Positions 1 through 8,198 of a stretch of DNA of 59,013 bases are shown here, piece by piece (positions within the stretch are counted from its first letter, which is position 1; each line of letters begins with the position of its first letter). The position numbers and the translations under genes were made by a program. The notes below the pieces were generated by a model that saw only the letters and a program-made list of their open reading frames with translations, searched no databases and had not been told where the DNA came from. The DNA lies in contig NZ_KB893672.1 of assembly GCF_000374165.1 (NCBI RefSeq), positions 1-59,013 of the forward strand, written 5' to 3'. This stretch comes from Parafrankia elaeagni. GTDB taxonomy: Bacteria > Actinomycetota > Actinomycetes > Frankiales > Frankiaceae.

Positions 1-276
1 CCACACCCACGTCCGCCTGCACTGGGGAATCGAGAACCGCCTCCACTACATCCGCGACACCGCCTGGCGCGAGGACGCCTGCCACGCCTCCCGAGGAAAC
101 GGGCCCAGAAACCTCGCCACCATCCGCAACCTCGCGCTGAGTCTCCTCCGCCTCCACGGAGTCCGAAAGGTCAAGGAAACCCTCGAGCGCATCGCCGGCG
201 ACCGCTACCGGGCACTCCACTACCTGGCTACATAGGGCAATGGATCGTCACACTAGGCGATCTTCGCGCAGCCCTG
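1..276 (+). mobile_element. Right end of an ISAs1-type insertion sequence (boundary uncertain)
   Basis: The transposase stop is followed by about 40 bases ending in GCAGCCCTG (268-276). IS ends of this family often finish in a CCTG-like terminal repeat close behind the stop codon. The left end and the target duplication are outside the window, so the exact boundary is inference. Confidence 0.4.
2..235 (+). CDS. ISAs1-type transposase, C-terminal part (cut by window edge)
   Basis: This is the last 77 codons of a DDE transposase; the rest lies left of the window. The reading frame opens with HWGIENRLHYIRD, followed by a GN.PRNLATIRNLAL segment and an LLR helix. This is the usual C-terminal pattern of ISAs1-family (H-repeat type) transposases, where the glutamate in HWxIEN completes the catalytic triad. 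The stop is TAG at 233-235. With only the tail visible, it cannot be judged whether the element is intact. The next gene starts far away, so this is a lone mobile-element remnant or the right end of a full copy. Confidence 0.8.
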   Translation, partial: HTHVRLHWGIENRLHYIRDTAWREDACHASRGNGPRNLATIRNLALSLLRLHGVRKVKETLERIAGDRYRALHYLAT

Positions 277-708
277 GTTCCCAACACTGGCGAGGTGGGT
301 TCGGATCGTTGTCCTTGCTACTCCGGAACAAATTTGTGACAAGTTGTCGCAGGTTTCTGTACATCTGCTCGAACCTGGGATATTGGGATCTTGGCTGTGG
401 TCGGTTGGCTGGCTGGCCGTGTTGTCCGTTTCCGTGGCCAGCTGGTCCGTGCGCGTGGGTCACCGCCGTCCGGGCCCTTCGTCGCAGATACCGATCCTGA
501 CGGGTGCCAGATCCTGCGCGGGCCGCTCGTGCCGCGGGTGCCGCCCTGGGCTTCGGTGGTATGAGTTGGGCGTCCGCCTGGTCACTCGGATCGGGAGTGA
601 GATCCGGCCTCCTGCTCGCGAGGTCGTCCCACGGTGGAACCGCGCCGCGACCGCCTGGAACGAGTCGGGGGCGCCGGAGGTGCGGCGGGCAGGGCTGGCC
701 GTGGGCGG
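277..708. other. Gene-free stretch beside the insertion sequence
   Basis: No reading frame here has a recognisable domain, a ribosome binding site or a convincing start. The only structure noticed is a small perfect palindrome, GACAA-g-TTGTC at 338-348, in a locally AT-richer patch. It could be an orphan operator, but no adjacent gene uses it. Confidence 0.4.
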
Positions 709-1491
709 TCAGTGGCTCCTGACCTCGAAGGTCGCCCGGCCGGCACCGGTGACGCCGAGTGGCCGCCGGACGCCGGGAATTCGCAGACTTATGGCGGCGG
801 TGAGACTGTAGTGGCCGGCAGGCAGTCCGGGGCTCGCCAGATGAATCGTGACGGATGGCGCGAGAACGGCACCCTGGGAGTGCAGCGGCGGGTGTTGTCG
901 AACCGGCGCTCCTGTGCCAACGGATTCGACGTCGATACCGCCGCCGGATCCTTTCCCGTTTCCTTCTGCTCCGGGGACGTCGACGGGATCCACCCGAGCC
1001 ACCGCGAAATAGTCGAGTGATCCCCAGGGTGGAAGGGTCTGGCCGCCGACGCGCAGCGCCAACCAGATGTCAAAAGGTGACCCAGCGCGCGGTGCGGCCG
1101 GCTCGACGCGCGCGTGGAGGTGGGCTCCGCCCGGCGCGGGTCCGGTGCCGCTGCCCGCGTGGTCGGCCTGCGGGTCATGGCGGACGCCCGGCATGACATG
1201 TGTCAGGTGGGCCTCGATGAACGTCGTGAGATTCGTCGGTGCCCATGACGGCCAGCGTGCCTCGATGCCCCCGCGGGAGTGCCGGGCGCTGGTACTGCGC
1301 ACCGCGTTTCCCTCCATGAGCAGCCGCACGACAAAGCTTTCCTCGTGCTGAAGGTCCGGGTGCTGAGGGTCCGGGTGCTGAGGGTCCGGGTGCTCGACCG
1401 CCCTCGCACCCTCGGCCGTGTCGGCGCCGGGCAGTGGTGCTGTGCCGGTGGGCGAGGTGGGGAGCGGGAGGGGGGGCGGGACGTCGTCCAT
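709..1491 (-). CDS. Protein of unknown function, beta-sandwich-like, with HPDPQ repeats
   Basis: This is a 260-residue protein with no recognised family. The start at 1491 is supported by GGAGGCAACG directly before the ATG. The first 50 residues are Pro/Asp/His-rich and hold three HPDPQ-type repeats. The second half has short beta-like strands (SPFDIWLALRV, SVTIHLAS, LPAGHYSLTAAISL) and ends FEV. The same order of motifs (PF.(V/I)W, then LPAG.Y, then a closing strand) occurs in the upstream protein encoded at 1652-2089, so the two are probably related. They lie in the same direction, about 160 bases apart, and may be co-transcribed. No signal peptide or membrane segment is clear. Confidence 0.55.
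   Translation of the reverse strand: MDDVPPPLPLPTSPTGTAPLPGADTAEGARAVEHPDPQHPDPQHPDLQHEESFVVRLLMEGNAVRSTSARHSRGGIEARWPSWAPTNLTTFIEAHLTHVMPGVRHDPQADHAGSGTGPAPGGAHLHARVEPAAPRAGSPFDIWLALRVGGQTLPPWGSLDYFAVARVDPVDVPGAEGNGKGSGGGIDVESVGTGAPVRQHPPLHSQGAVLAPSVTIHLASPGLPAGHYSLTAAISLRIPGVRRPLGVTGAGRATFEVRSH
1351..1395. repeat. 15-bp tandem repeat, three copies, in frame
   Basis: Three near-identical 15-bp units (AGGGTCCGGGTGCTG) lie inside the coding region above. On the minus strand they encode the pentapeptide HPDPQ three times. The unit length is a multiple of three, so copy-number change would keep the frame. Confidence 0.85.
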
Positions 1492-1651
1492 CGTTGCCTC
1501 CGTCGCTGCCCGCCGGTGATGGTGTCGGGCACCGGCGGGGGAAGGCGTTCCGGCTGGGGGCGTTTCGGGCTGCGCGCGGCCGATGTCACCACCGGCCGCG
1601 CGCGGAGGGTGGCCCCGGGGTTGCGGGAGCCGTGCTGGGGTGAGCTGCCGA

Positions 1652-2089
1652 CTACGGCTCGTAGATCTGGATGGTGCGGGGCTGGGTGAAGGCGGTGAGC
1701 GGGTAGCGGCGCTGCGGAAGGGGCGGCGCGTTCAGGGCGAAGGTGACGACCGCGCCGATCTGGTAGATGCCGGCCGGCAGGCTGCTGGCGGGGATCTTCT
1801 GCTCCGTGACCGCCTGGGCGTAGGTGTGCTGGCCGAAGACCGTCGCGCCGCTTCGGGTCGGGATCTGGTAGGCCGGCTGTGGCACGTCGAGGGCGTTCAG
1901 CCAGTACTTCACGGAGTAGCTCAGATAATCCTCGAGCACGTGGATCTCGTACGTGAAGAGCTCGAACTCGACCCAGACGGTGAACGGGTCGCCCACTTCG
2001 ATGATGTTGGCCGGGCCAAACCCGGTGTCATCCACCACCTCCACGAATTCGCTGATCGTGATCTTGCCCTGCTGTTCTCCGTCAACCAC
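1652..2089 (-). CDS. Protein of unknown function, beta-sandwich-like (relative of the 709-1491 product)
   Basis: This is a 145-residue protein that starts with GTG at 2089; GAAGGG lies nine bases upstream. It has alternating hydrophobic strands typical of an all-beta fold: ITISEFVEVVDD near the start, a GDPFTVWVEFEL strand around residue 40, and LPAGIYQIGAVVTFAL near residue 110. It ends with a short closing strand (RTIQIYEP). No signal peptide, membrane segment or catalytic motif is seen. The shared motif order with the downstream protein suggests duplication. The pair faces the BTAD regulator at 2564 across 470 bases, so regulation by that protein is possible but is inference. Confidence 0.6.
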   Translation of the reverse strand: MVDGEQQGKITISEFVEVVDDTGFGPANIIEVGDPFTVWVEFELFTYEIHVLEDYLSYSVKYWLNALDVPQPAYQIPTRSGATVFGQHTYAQAVTEQKIPASSLPAGIYQIGAVVTFALNAPPLPQRRYPLTAFTQPRTIQIYEP

Positions 2090-2563
2090 CGGTGCATTCC
2101 CTTCGTTTCGGCGTCTGTGTCGGCGGCAGGTGCGCGCCGGGCTGTGTCCCTGTGTAGACCCGGCCGATTAATGATCATGTGGTCCTGACTTAAGGGCCGG
2201 CGGATGCTGGTTAAGCGCGGGAATCCCGGTACTTCTGGAGAAGTAACGCCTGCTCAGAGGGCTGTGGCTGGAACCTGTCCGTCGAGGGCGCGGACGCTGG
2301 CTGCTGTCCGGCCGGCCGGATGCTCCGCGCATCGCGCCGGAGCGTGGGCGATGCGCGGTAGCGGCTGCCCGTGCTGCGGAAAGATGTCCGCCAGTGGTGC
2401 GGCAGGGAAGCCGAGTGGGGGTGTGCATGCCCTCGAAGGCTGGTATTCCGTAGCGTCGGACGCATGGTTGCCGGCAATCACGCGTGCCGTCGGCCGGTGG
2501 GTGATAAAGATGGCATCGGCGCTCTGATTGTTTTCGCCGACTGCTGGGCCGCATGGGGGATGC
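2090..2563. other. Divergent intergenic region between unknown pair and BTAD regulator
   Basis: About 470 bases separate two divergent transcription units. No reading frame with a recognisable product was found. Promoters for both directions must lie here, but no clear -35/-10 pair could be assigned by eye. Confidence 0.4.
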
Positions 2564-4831
2564 ATGCTCGCGGGCAAGGTACTGGAACCCGTCAGGGGGC
2601 AGGCCGTCGCCGCGCATTCCGTATTCACCGACGCGGCGCGCGGTGGTGTGACAGTGCTTGTCGTGCCCCCGGGACGCCTGCTCACCGAGGGCCTGACGCA
2701 GTCACTGCTGGACGTCGGGCGCAGACCCGTCTGGCTCCGCCTGGGCACCGAGGACCGCGATCCGGCGACCCTGCTGCTGACGATGGTGGCCGCGGTGCGG
2801 CGTCGGGTCCCCGGCTTCGGCGTGGATCTGCTGCGGGCCTCGGCGGCGAGACCGGGCCCGATCTTCGGCTGGGACGGGCTGTACCAGGCACTGGGCGAGG
2901 CCCTCGCCAGCTCCTTCCCGGCTGACGCGGCCCTGGTGATCGACCACGCGGACCGGGTGGATCCATACGGCCCCGCCCTGGAACTGGCCTGCCGCCATGT
3001 CATCGCAGCGCTGCCCGAGCACATCCCACGGGTGGTGATCGGGCACGCGGAGCTGCCGGCGACCCGCCTGCTGCGACCCGGTCGCGCGCCGACAGCACTG
3101 CCGGCACACACCGCTTCCTGGCCCGCCCTCCGGAACTGCAGGCTCGCGCTCCCTACGGGGCAGATCCCGCAGATGTGGCCGGCTCTCCGGGACGGCCTGG
3201 GAACAGTCCCGGGCCTGGGGCCGGGAACGGGTCCGAGGCTCGGAGCGGGCGCAGGCCCGGGCCGTTGGCTGCGGCGGCGGCGCGCGACCGGGATGCTGCG
3301 CGGCTCGGCCGCCGTCCGGGCGGCACTCGCCTTCGCCCGGACGTCCCTCGCCGACGCCGACGTGGCCCAGGCCTTCCGCGGCTCGTCCTCGGCCGCGGTG
3401 CTGGCGTCGCTGGCCCAGGCCGCACTGGCCCGGGCGGACACCGGCGCGCGGAGGGCGCTTGCCCACATCCTGCAGGTGGGTTATGTCGCCCCCGCCGACC
3501 AGGGCGCGGTCACCGGGCCGGTCCAGGGGCCGTGGTTCCAGCCTCTCGCCGACGGCTGGTGGCGGCTGCGGACGGTGTGGCATGGCCCGCTCGTCGCCGC
3601 GCTCGGTGACGACGCCCGGCTGGACCCCGCCACGCTGCGAGGTATCGCCGTCCGCCTGCTGCGGGAGGGAGCCGCGGAGACCGCGGTCCCGATGCTGATC
3701 GCGCTCGGCGACCAGCAGCTTCTCGTCGAGGCGCTCCGCCCGGCGGCGGCGGAGATGATCGGTAACGGTCAGTGGAGCACTCTCGGACGCTGGCTCGACG
3801 CCCTGCCCGCCGAGATCATCGAGGCTGAGTCGGCACTCCTGGACGCGGCAGCGCACGTCACGTGGTCTCGTGGGAGGACCGATCTCGCCCGGCGCTGGTT
3901 CGACGCGCGTCTCACCACCGCCTCCGGTGCGGACCAGGCCAACCTCGGTGTCATCACGCAGCGCCAGCCCGATATCGATATCCACCGCGACAGCCGCGGC
4001 CTGCCCTGCCCGGAGGCAGGGTCATCCCGTCCGGCGGGCGGGCCGTCGGAGACGGGCGTCGCGGTGCCGGGTCGGCTGGAGCTGGCCGTCCACGTGCTCG
4101 GCCCGCTGGCGGCGGCGGTGAACGGCCAGCCGGTGGGTGGCTGGGGAGCGCGGCAGCGGTCCCTGCTCGCCTATCTGGTTCTGCACCGGGCCGCCGCCCC
4201 GCCGCGGGAGGTGGTCATGGAGGCGCTGTGGCCGGGCGCGGATCCGGCCGCGGCACGGAACAACCTGCAGGTGGCTGTCCACGGGCTGCGCCGTGTCTTC
4301 CGCGCGGTGACCAGCTCCGCGATCGTCGTGTTCGACCGTGGCGTCTACCAGCTCGCGCCCGAGATGGTGGTGTCGGTCGACCTGGACGCCTTCGAGGGCC
4401 ACGTGCAGGCAGGGTGCCGCCTGGTCGACGCCGGGTGCCCCGACGAGGCGATCGTGCAGTGGGAGGCGGCGATGGCGCTCTACCGTGGTGACTTCCTCGC
4501 CGACGGCCGGTCGGATGACTGGGCTGTCCCAGCCCGCGAGCAGCTGCGCCTCACCTACCTGGACGCCCTCGACCAGCTCAGTGTCCTTTATCTGGACGCC
4601 GGCCGCCCTGCGATGTGCGCCCTGCTGTGCCGGCAGATCCTGGAGCGCGACCCCTGCCGGGAGGACGCGCACCGCCGCCTCATGCGGTCCTACAGCCGCC
4701 AGGGCCAGCCGCACCTCGCTCTGCTGCAGTTCCGCACCTGCGCCGACTTCCTGGCCCGGGAGCTGCGGGTGGCCCCGGCACCGGCGACGGCCCGCCTGCA
4801 CGAGAAGGTTCGCCGCCACGAACCGATCTGA
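2564..4831 (+). CDS. Large BTAD/SARP-type transcriptional regulator with degenerate ATPase-like N-terminus
   Basis: The product is 755 residues. The last 250 residues are a SARP-type module: a winged helix beginning ELAVHVLGPLAAAVNG and running through LWPGADPAAARNNLQVAVHGLRR, followed by a BTAD domain (bacterial transcriptional activator) ending ARELRVAPAPAT. The N-terminal 480 residues resemble the MalT/STAND ATPase-plus-helical-repeat layout. The expected P-loop is replaced by VPPGRLLTEGL, with no GKT, so nucleotide binding is doubtful. The order (ATPase-like first, DNA-binding/BTAD last) is opposite to AfsR. ATG at 2564, preceded by GGGGA, is preferred over the TTG at 2528. It probably activates nearby genes, such as the divergent pair at 709-2089; that is inference. 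Its 3' end meets recQ with 20 bases between. Confidence 0.8.
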   Translation: MLAGKVLEPVRGQAVAAHSVFTDAARGGVTVLVVPPGRLLTEGLTQSLLDVGRRPVWLRLGTEDRDPATLLLTMVAAVRRRVPGFGVDLLRASAARPGPIFGWDGLYQALGEALASSFPADAALVIDHADRVDPYGPALELACRHVIAALPEHIPRVVIGHAELPATRLLRPGRAPTALPAHTASWPALRNCRLALPTGQIPQMWPALRDGLGTVPGLGPGTGPRLGAGAGPGRWLRRRRATGMLRGSAAVRAALAFARTSLADADVAQAFRGSSSAAVLASLAQAALARADTGARRALAHILQVGYVAPADQGAVTGPVQGPWFQPLADGWWRLRTVWHGPLVAALGDDARLDPATLRGIAVRLLREGAAETAVPMLIALGDQQLLVEALRPAAAEMIGNGQWSTLGRWLDALPAEIIEAESALLDAAAHVTWSRGRTDLARRWFDARLTTASGADQANLGVITQRQPDIDIHRDSRGLPCPEAGSSRPAGGPSETGVAVPGRLELAVHVLGPLAAAVNGQPVGGWGARQRSLLAYLVLHRAAAPPREVVMEALWPGADPAAARNNLQVAVHGLRRVFRAVTSSAIVVFDRGVYQLAPEMVVSVDLDAFEGHVQAGCRLVDAGCPDEAIVQWEAAMALYRGDFLADGRSDDWAVPAREQLRLTYLDALDQLSVLYLDAGRPAMCALLCRQILERDPCREDAHRRLMRSYSRQGQPHLALLQFRTCADFLARELRVAPAPATARLHEKVRRHEPI

Positions 4832-4851
4832 GTCGCTCCGCCCGGTTCGGG

Positions 4852-6711
4852 TCATTCCCCGGGCGGCGGTTCCTCCTCCGTGCACAGGCGCAGGATCTCG
4901 TCGCCGTACTTGGTGAGCTTGTTCTCGCCGACGCCGCTCACGGTCGCGAGGTCGGCGAGGGATGCCGGCGCGACCGTGGCGATCTCCCGCAGGGTGGCGT
5001 CGTGGAAGATGATGTAGGCGGGGATGCTCTGCTCCTTGGCGGTGGCGGCCCGCCAGGCCCGGAGCCGCTCGAACAGCGGCATCGCGTGCTCGGGCAGCTC
5101 GACCGGTGCCGCCGCGCGGCGGTTCTTCGTCGCTGCCGCGGCCTTCGCGGGGCGCTGGGGTTCCCGGCGCATCGACACGGTGCGCTCCTTGCGCAGGATC
5201 TCCCCGCTCGCGTCGGTGAGCAGCAGGGTGCCGTGATCGCCCTCGACCGTCAGCAGCCCCTGGGCGAGGAGCTGACGGACGACGCCCCGCCATTCGGCCT
5301 CGCCGAGCTCGGCGCCGATGCCGAACACGGTCAGGGTGTCGTGCCCGTGCTGGCTGACCTTGGGGGTGCGCCTGCCGAGCAGGATGTCGATCACATGGCC
5401 GGCGCCGAACTTCTGCCGCCGCTCGCGATGCAGGCGCAACACGGCGGAGAGCACCTTCTGCGCGGGGACGGTCGCATCCCACGACTGCTGGGGTTCCAGG
5501 CAGGTGTCGCAGTTCCCGCAGGGCTCCGACCGCGGCTGCCCGAAGTAGGCCAGCAGCCCGACCCGGCGGCACTCCACCGTCTCGCACAGCGCGAACATCG
5601 CGTCGAGGTGGTGGCCGAGCCGTCGGCGGTGCGCCGCGTCGCCCTCCGAGGTGTCGATGAGCCGCCGGAGCTGGACGACGTCCTGCAGGCCGTAGGCGAG
5701 CCAGGCGGTGGAGCGCAGCCCGTCCCGCCCCGCGCGGCCCGTCTCCTGGTAGTAACCCTCCACCGACTTGGGCAGGTCGAGATGGGCGACGAACCGGACG
5801 TCGGGTTTGTCGATCCCCATCCCGAACGCGATGGTCGCGACCATGACCAGGCCGTCCTCCCGCAGGAAGCGGGACTGGTGCTCGGCGCGGACCCGGGCGT
5901 CGAGACCGGCGTGGTAGGGCAGGGCCGCGATGCCGTTGGTGGCCAGGAAGTCCGCGATCTTCTCGACCGAGGCGCGGGACAGGCAGTAGACGATGCCCGC
6001 GTCGCCGGCATGCTCGGTGCGCAGGAACTCGAGGAGCTGGGCTTTCGGCTCCTTCTTCGGCACCATGCGGTACTGGATGTTCGGTCGGTCGAAGTCGGCG
6101 ACGACATGGCGGGCGTTCTCGAGCCCGAGCCGGGCCGTGATCTCCTGGTGGGTGGCCGGGGTGGCGGTGGCGGTCAGCGCGATCCGCGGCACCTGCGGCC
6201 AGTGCTGGCCCAGCTCGGACAGCAGCAGGTAGTCGGGGCGGAAGTCGTGGCCCCACTGGGCGACGCAGTGCGCCTCGTCGATCGCGAAGAGCGCGATCTC
6301 GCCGCGGTCGAGCAGTTCCACGGTCGACCGCAGCCGCAGCCGTTCGGGTGCCAGGTAGAGCAGGTCGAGCTCGCCCGCGACGAACGCGGCCTCCACCTCG
6401 CGGCGCGCGCTGTCGTCCTGGGTGGAGTTGAGGAAGCCCGCCTGGACGCCGAGGGCGCGCAGCGCCTCCACCTGGTCCTGCATCAGGGCGATGAGTGGCG
6501 ACACGACGACCCCGGTGCCGGGCCGCACCAGCGCCGGGATCTGGTAGCAGAGCGACTTGCCGCCGCCGGTCGGCATCAGGACCAGGGCGTCGCCTCCCGC
6601 GACGACGTGCTCGATGATCTCCTGCTGGCCGCCGCGGAACGACTCGTAGCCGAAGACGCGGCGCAGCACGTCGGTGGCGTCACGCGGGGTGCGAACGGAA
6701 GGCAAGGTCAC
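4852..6711 (-). CDS. recQ: ATP-dependent DNA helicase RecQ
   Basis: This 619-residue protein has the full RecQ set. The Q-motif region and Walker A ([16 protein letters not shown]) lie near residue 45, and the Walker B/DEAH box reads [19 protein letters not shown]. Helicase motif VI is GRAGRDG. A zinc-binding RQC segment has cysteines in [12 protein letters not shown] and DTC. A winged helix and a C-terminal HRDC domain ([17 protein letters not shown]) follow. RecQ unwinds DNA 3' to 5' in recombination repair and restart of stalled forks. The start is GTG at 6711 with no strong ribosome binding site. The neighbours are unrelated, and this is a complete housekeeping-type repair gene. Confidence 0.95.
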   Translation of the reverse strand: MTLPSVRTPRDATDVLRRVFGYESFRGGQQEIIEHVVAGGDALVLMPTGGGKSLCYQIPALVRPGTGVVVSPLIALMQDQVEALRALGVQAGFLNSTQDDSARREVEAAFVAGELDLLYLAPERLRLRSTVELLDRGEIALFAIDEAHCVAQWGHDFRPDYLLLSELGQHWPQVPRIALTATATPATHQEITARLGLENARHVVADFDRPNIQYRMVPKKEPKAQLLEFLRTEHAGDAGIVYCLSRASVEKIADFLATNGIAALPYHAGLDARVRAEHQSRFLREDGLVMVATIAFGMGIDKPDVRFVAHLDLPKSVEGYYQETGRAGRDGLRSTAWLAYGLQDVVQLRRLIDTSEGDAAHRRRLGHHLDAMFALCETVECRRVGLLAYFGQPRSEPCGNCDTCLEPQQSWDATVPAQKVLSAVLRLHRERRQKFGAGHVIDILLGRRTPKVSQHGHDTLTVFGIGAELGEAEWRGVVRQLLAQGLLTVEGDHGTLLLTDASGEILRKERTVSMRREPQRPAKAAAATKNRRAAAPVELPEHAMPLFERLRAWRAATAKEQSIPAYIIFHDATLREIATVAPASLADLATVSGVGENKLTKYGDEILRLCTEEEPPPGE

Positions 6712-6819
6712 GGGGCCACTGTAGAAGGCGCCTCCCCGGCAGTGGCGAGCCGACCGGTGCCTGTGGACAACGCGTTCTCGATGAGGGCTTGCCCAGTCAG
6801 GGGTGCAGGGGTGCAGGGG

Positions 6820-7068
6820 TCAGGGCGCCGGCGCCGGGTGGGCGGCGACCCAGGCCGCGGCGACGGGAGAAAGTTCGGGACGCGTGCTGCCGGGAGGATT
6901 CCAGATCAGCCCGCGGCGGGCCAGTGGCCTGGCGGCCACGGTGATGTTCTCGTCACCGATGGTGTAACGGTCCGAGATCCGTCCGCTGCGCCACCGGTAC
7001 TCCACGCGGCGTGCCGCCACCGCCCGCAGCACCTGTGCCTCATCCGGGCTGACCCTGATCTCCGCCAC
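6820..7068 (-). CDS. Small winged-helix-like protein of unknown function
   Basis: This 82-residue protein starts with GTG at 7068 behind a strong AGGAGGTCGGCG ribosome binding site. The sequence has a helix (SPDEAQVLRAVAARRVEYRW), a short beta-like hairpin around GRISDRYTIGDENIT, and an RPLARRGLIWNPP segment that resembles the recognition helix and wing of small winged-helix domains. It ends Ala/Pro-rich. No partner or ligand can be named. It lies alone between recQ and the sugar-operon repressor, both also on the minus strand. Confidence 0.65.
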   Translation of the reverse strand: MAEIRVSPDEAQVLRAVAARRVEYRWRSGRISDRYTIGDENITVAARPLARRGLIWNPPGSTRPELSPVAAAWVAAHPAPAP

Positions 7069-7157
7069 CGCCGACCTCCTCCCGCCATTGTCCCCGGTGG
7101 CGCGGCGCGCGGTGTCCCCGCGGCGGCGGTGCGCGCAGTATCCGACCGGGCGGCGGC

Positions 7158-8198
7158 TCAGGCGGACGAGCGGACCACCAGCTCGGTCGGCAGTACCACG
7201 GCGACCGGCGTACCCGGGCCGTCGCCGATGCGGCGCAGCAGCAGGCGGACCATCTCCTGGCCCAGCCGCTCCACCGGCTGGCGGATGGTCGTGAGCGGCG
7301 GATCGGAGTAGGCGGCGGGGGCCGCGTCGTCGAAGCCGATCACGGCGACCTCCTCGGGGACCCGCCGCCCCGCGGCGCGCAGGGCGCGCAGGGCGCCGAG
7401 GGCCATCAGGTCGGAGGCTGCGAACAGGGCGTCCAGCGTGGGGTGTTCGGCGAGCAACCGGGCTGCGGCCGCCCGGCCACCTGCCTCGGTGAAGTCGCCG
7501 GCCGCGATCCGGGCGGCGGCGTCGGGCAGGCCGGCCTCCAGCGCCGCCTCGGTGTAGCCGCGGAGCCGGTCGACGCCGACGCTCATGTCCAGCGGGCCGG
7601 CGATGGTCGCGAGCCTGCGCCGCCCGGTCGCCACCAGACGGCGCACGGCCAGCCCGGCCCCGCCGACGTTGTCGGCGTCGACGGAGTCGACCACCTCCCC
7701 GGTGAGCAGCCGCCCGGCCATCACCAGTGGGACGCCCGCCTTGGAGACCGAGGTGGCCAGCGTGTCGTCGCCGTGCAACGACAGGAGGAGCACGCCGTCG
7801 ACGTGGCCGTTGCCGACGTAGCGCAGCGCACGGTCGCGCTGCTGGTCACCCTGCACCTGGAGCAGGACGAGCTGGAGCTGGGTGAGACTGAGGGCCTGGT
7901 TCGCGCCGCGCAGCACACTGGCGAAGAACGGGTCGGCGAAGACGGTGTCCGGCCGCTCGTGCGCGATCAGCGCGATGGTGTCGGTGCGCCGGGTGACCAG
8001 GCTGCGGGCGGCCCGGTTCGGGACGTAGCCGAGCGCGGTGATCGCCGCGGTGACCGCCTCGCGGGCCTCGGGGGAGACCCGCTCGGAGTCGTTCACCACC
8101 CGGGACACGGTCGCCCGCGACACCCCGGCGAGCTCGGCGACGGCCTCCAGCGTCGGCGCCCGCCGCTGCGCCGCGGACGGGCCCTCGTCGACGCTCAT
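7158..8198 (-). CDS. LacI-family repressor of the beta-glucoside operon (CebR-like)
   Basis: This is a 346-residue LacI/GalR regulator. The N-terminal helix-turn-helix reads PTLEAVAELAGVSRATVSRVV, with the hinge motif YVPNRAARSL; a periplasmic-binding-protein-like sensor domain follows and includes AVIGFDDAAPAAYSDPPLTT near the C-terminus. It is the last gene of the operon: its ATG overlaps the stop of the beta-glucosidase gene (ATGA at 8195-8198). In Streptomyces the homologous arrangement is cebR with cebEFG-bglC, where cellobiose releases CebR from a TGGGAGCGCTCCCA box. A 12/14 match to that box lies upstream of the operon at 13038. The inducer is inferred to be cellobiose or a related beta-glucoside. 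Confidence 0.85.
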   Translation of the reverse strand: MSVDEGPSAAQRRAPTLEAVAELAGVSRATVSRVVNDSERVSPEAREAVTAAITALGYVPNRAARSLVTRRTDTIALIAHERPDTVFADPFFASVLRGANQALSLTQLQLVLLQVQGDQQRDRALRYVGNGHVDGVLLLSLHGDDTLATSVSKAGVPLVMAGRLLTGEVVDSVDADNVGGAGLAVRRLVATGRRRLATIAGPLDMSVGVDRLRGYTEAALEAGLPDAAARIAAGDFTEAGGRAAAARLLAEHPTLDALFAASDLMALGALRALRAAGRRVPEEVAVIGFDDAAPAAYSDPPLTTIRQPVERLGQEMVRLLLRRIGDGPGTPVAVVLPTELVVRSSA

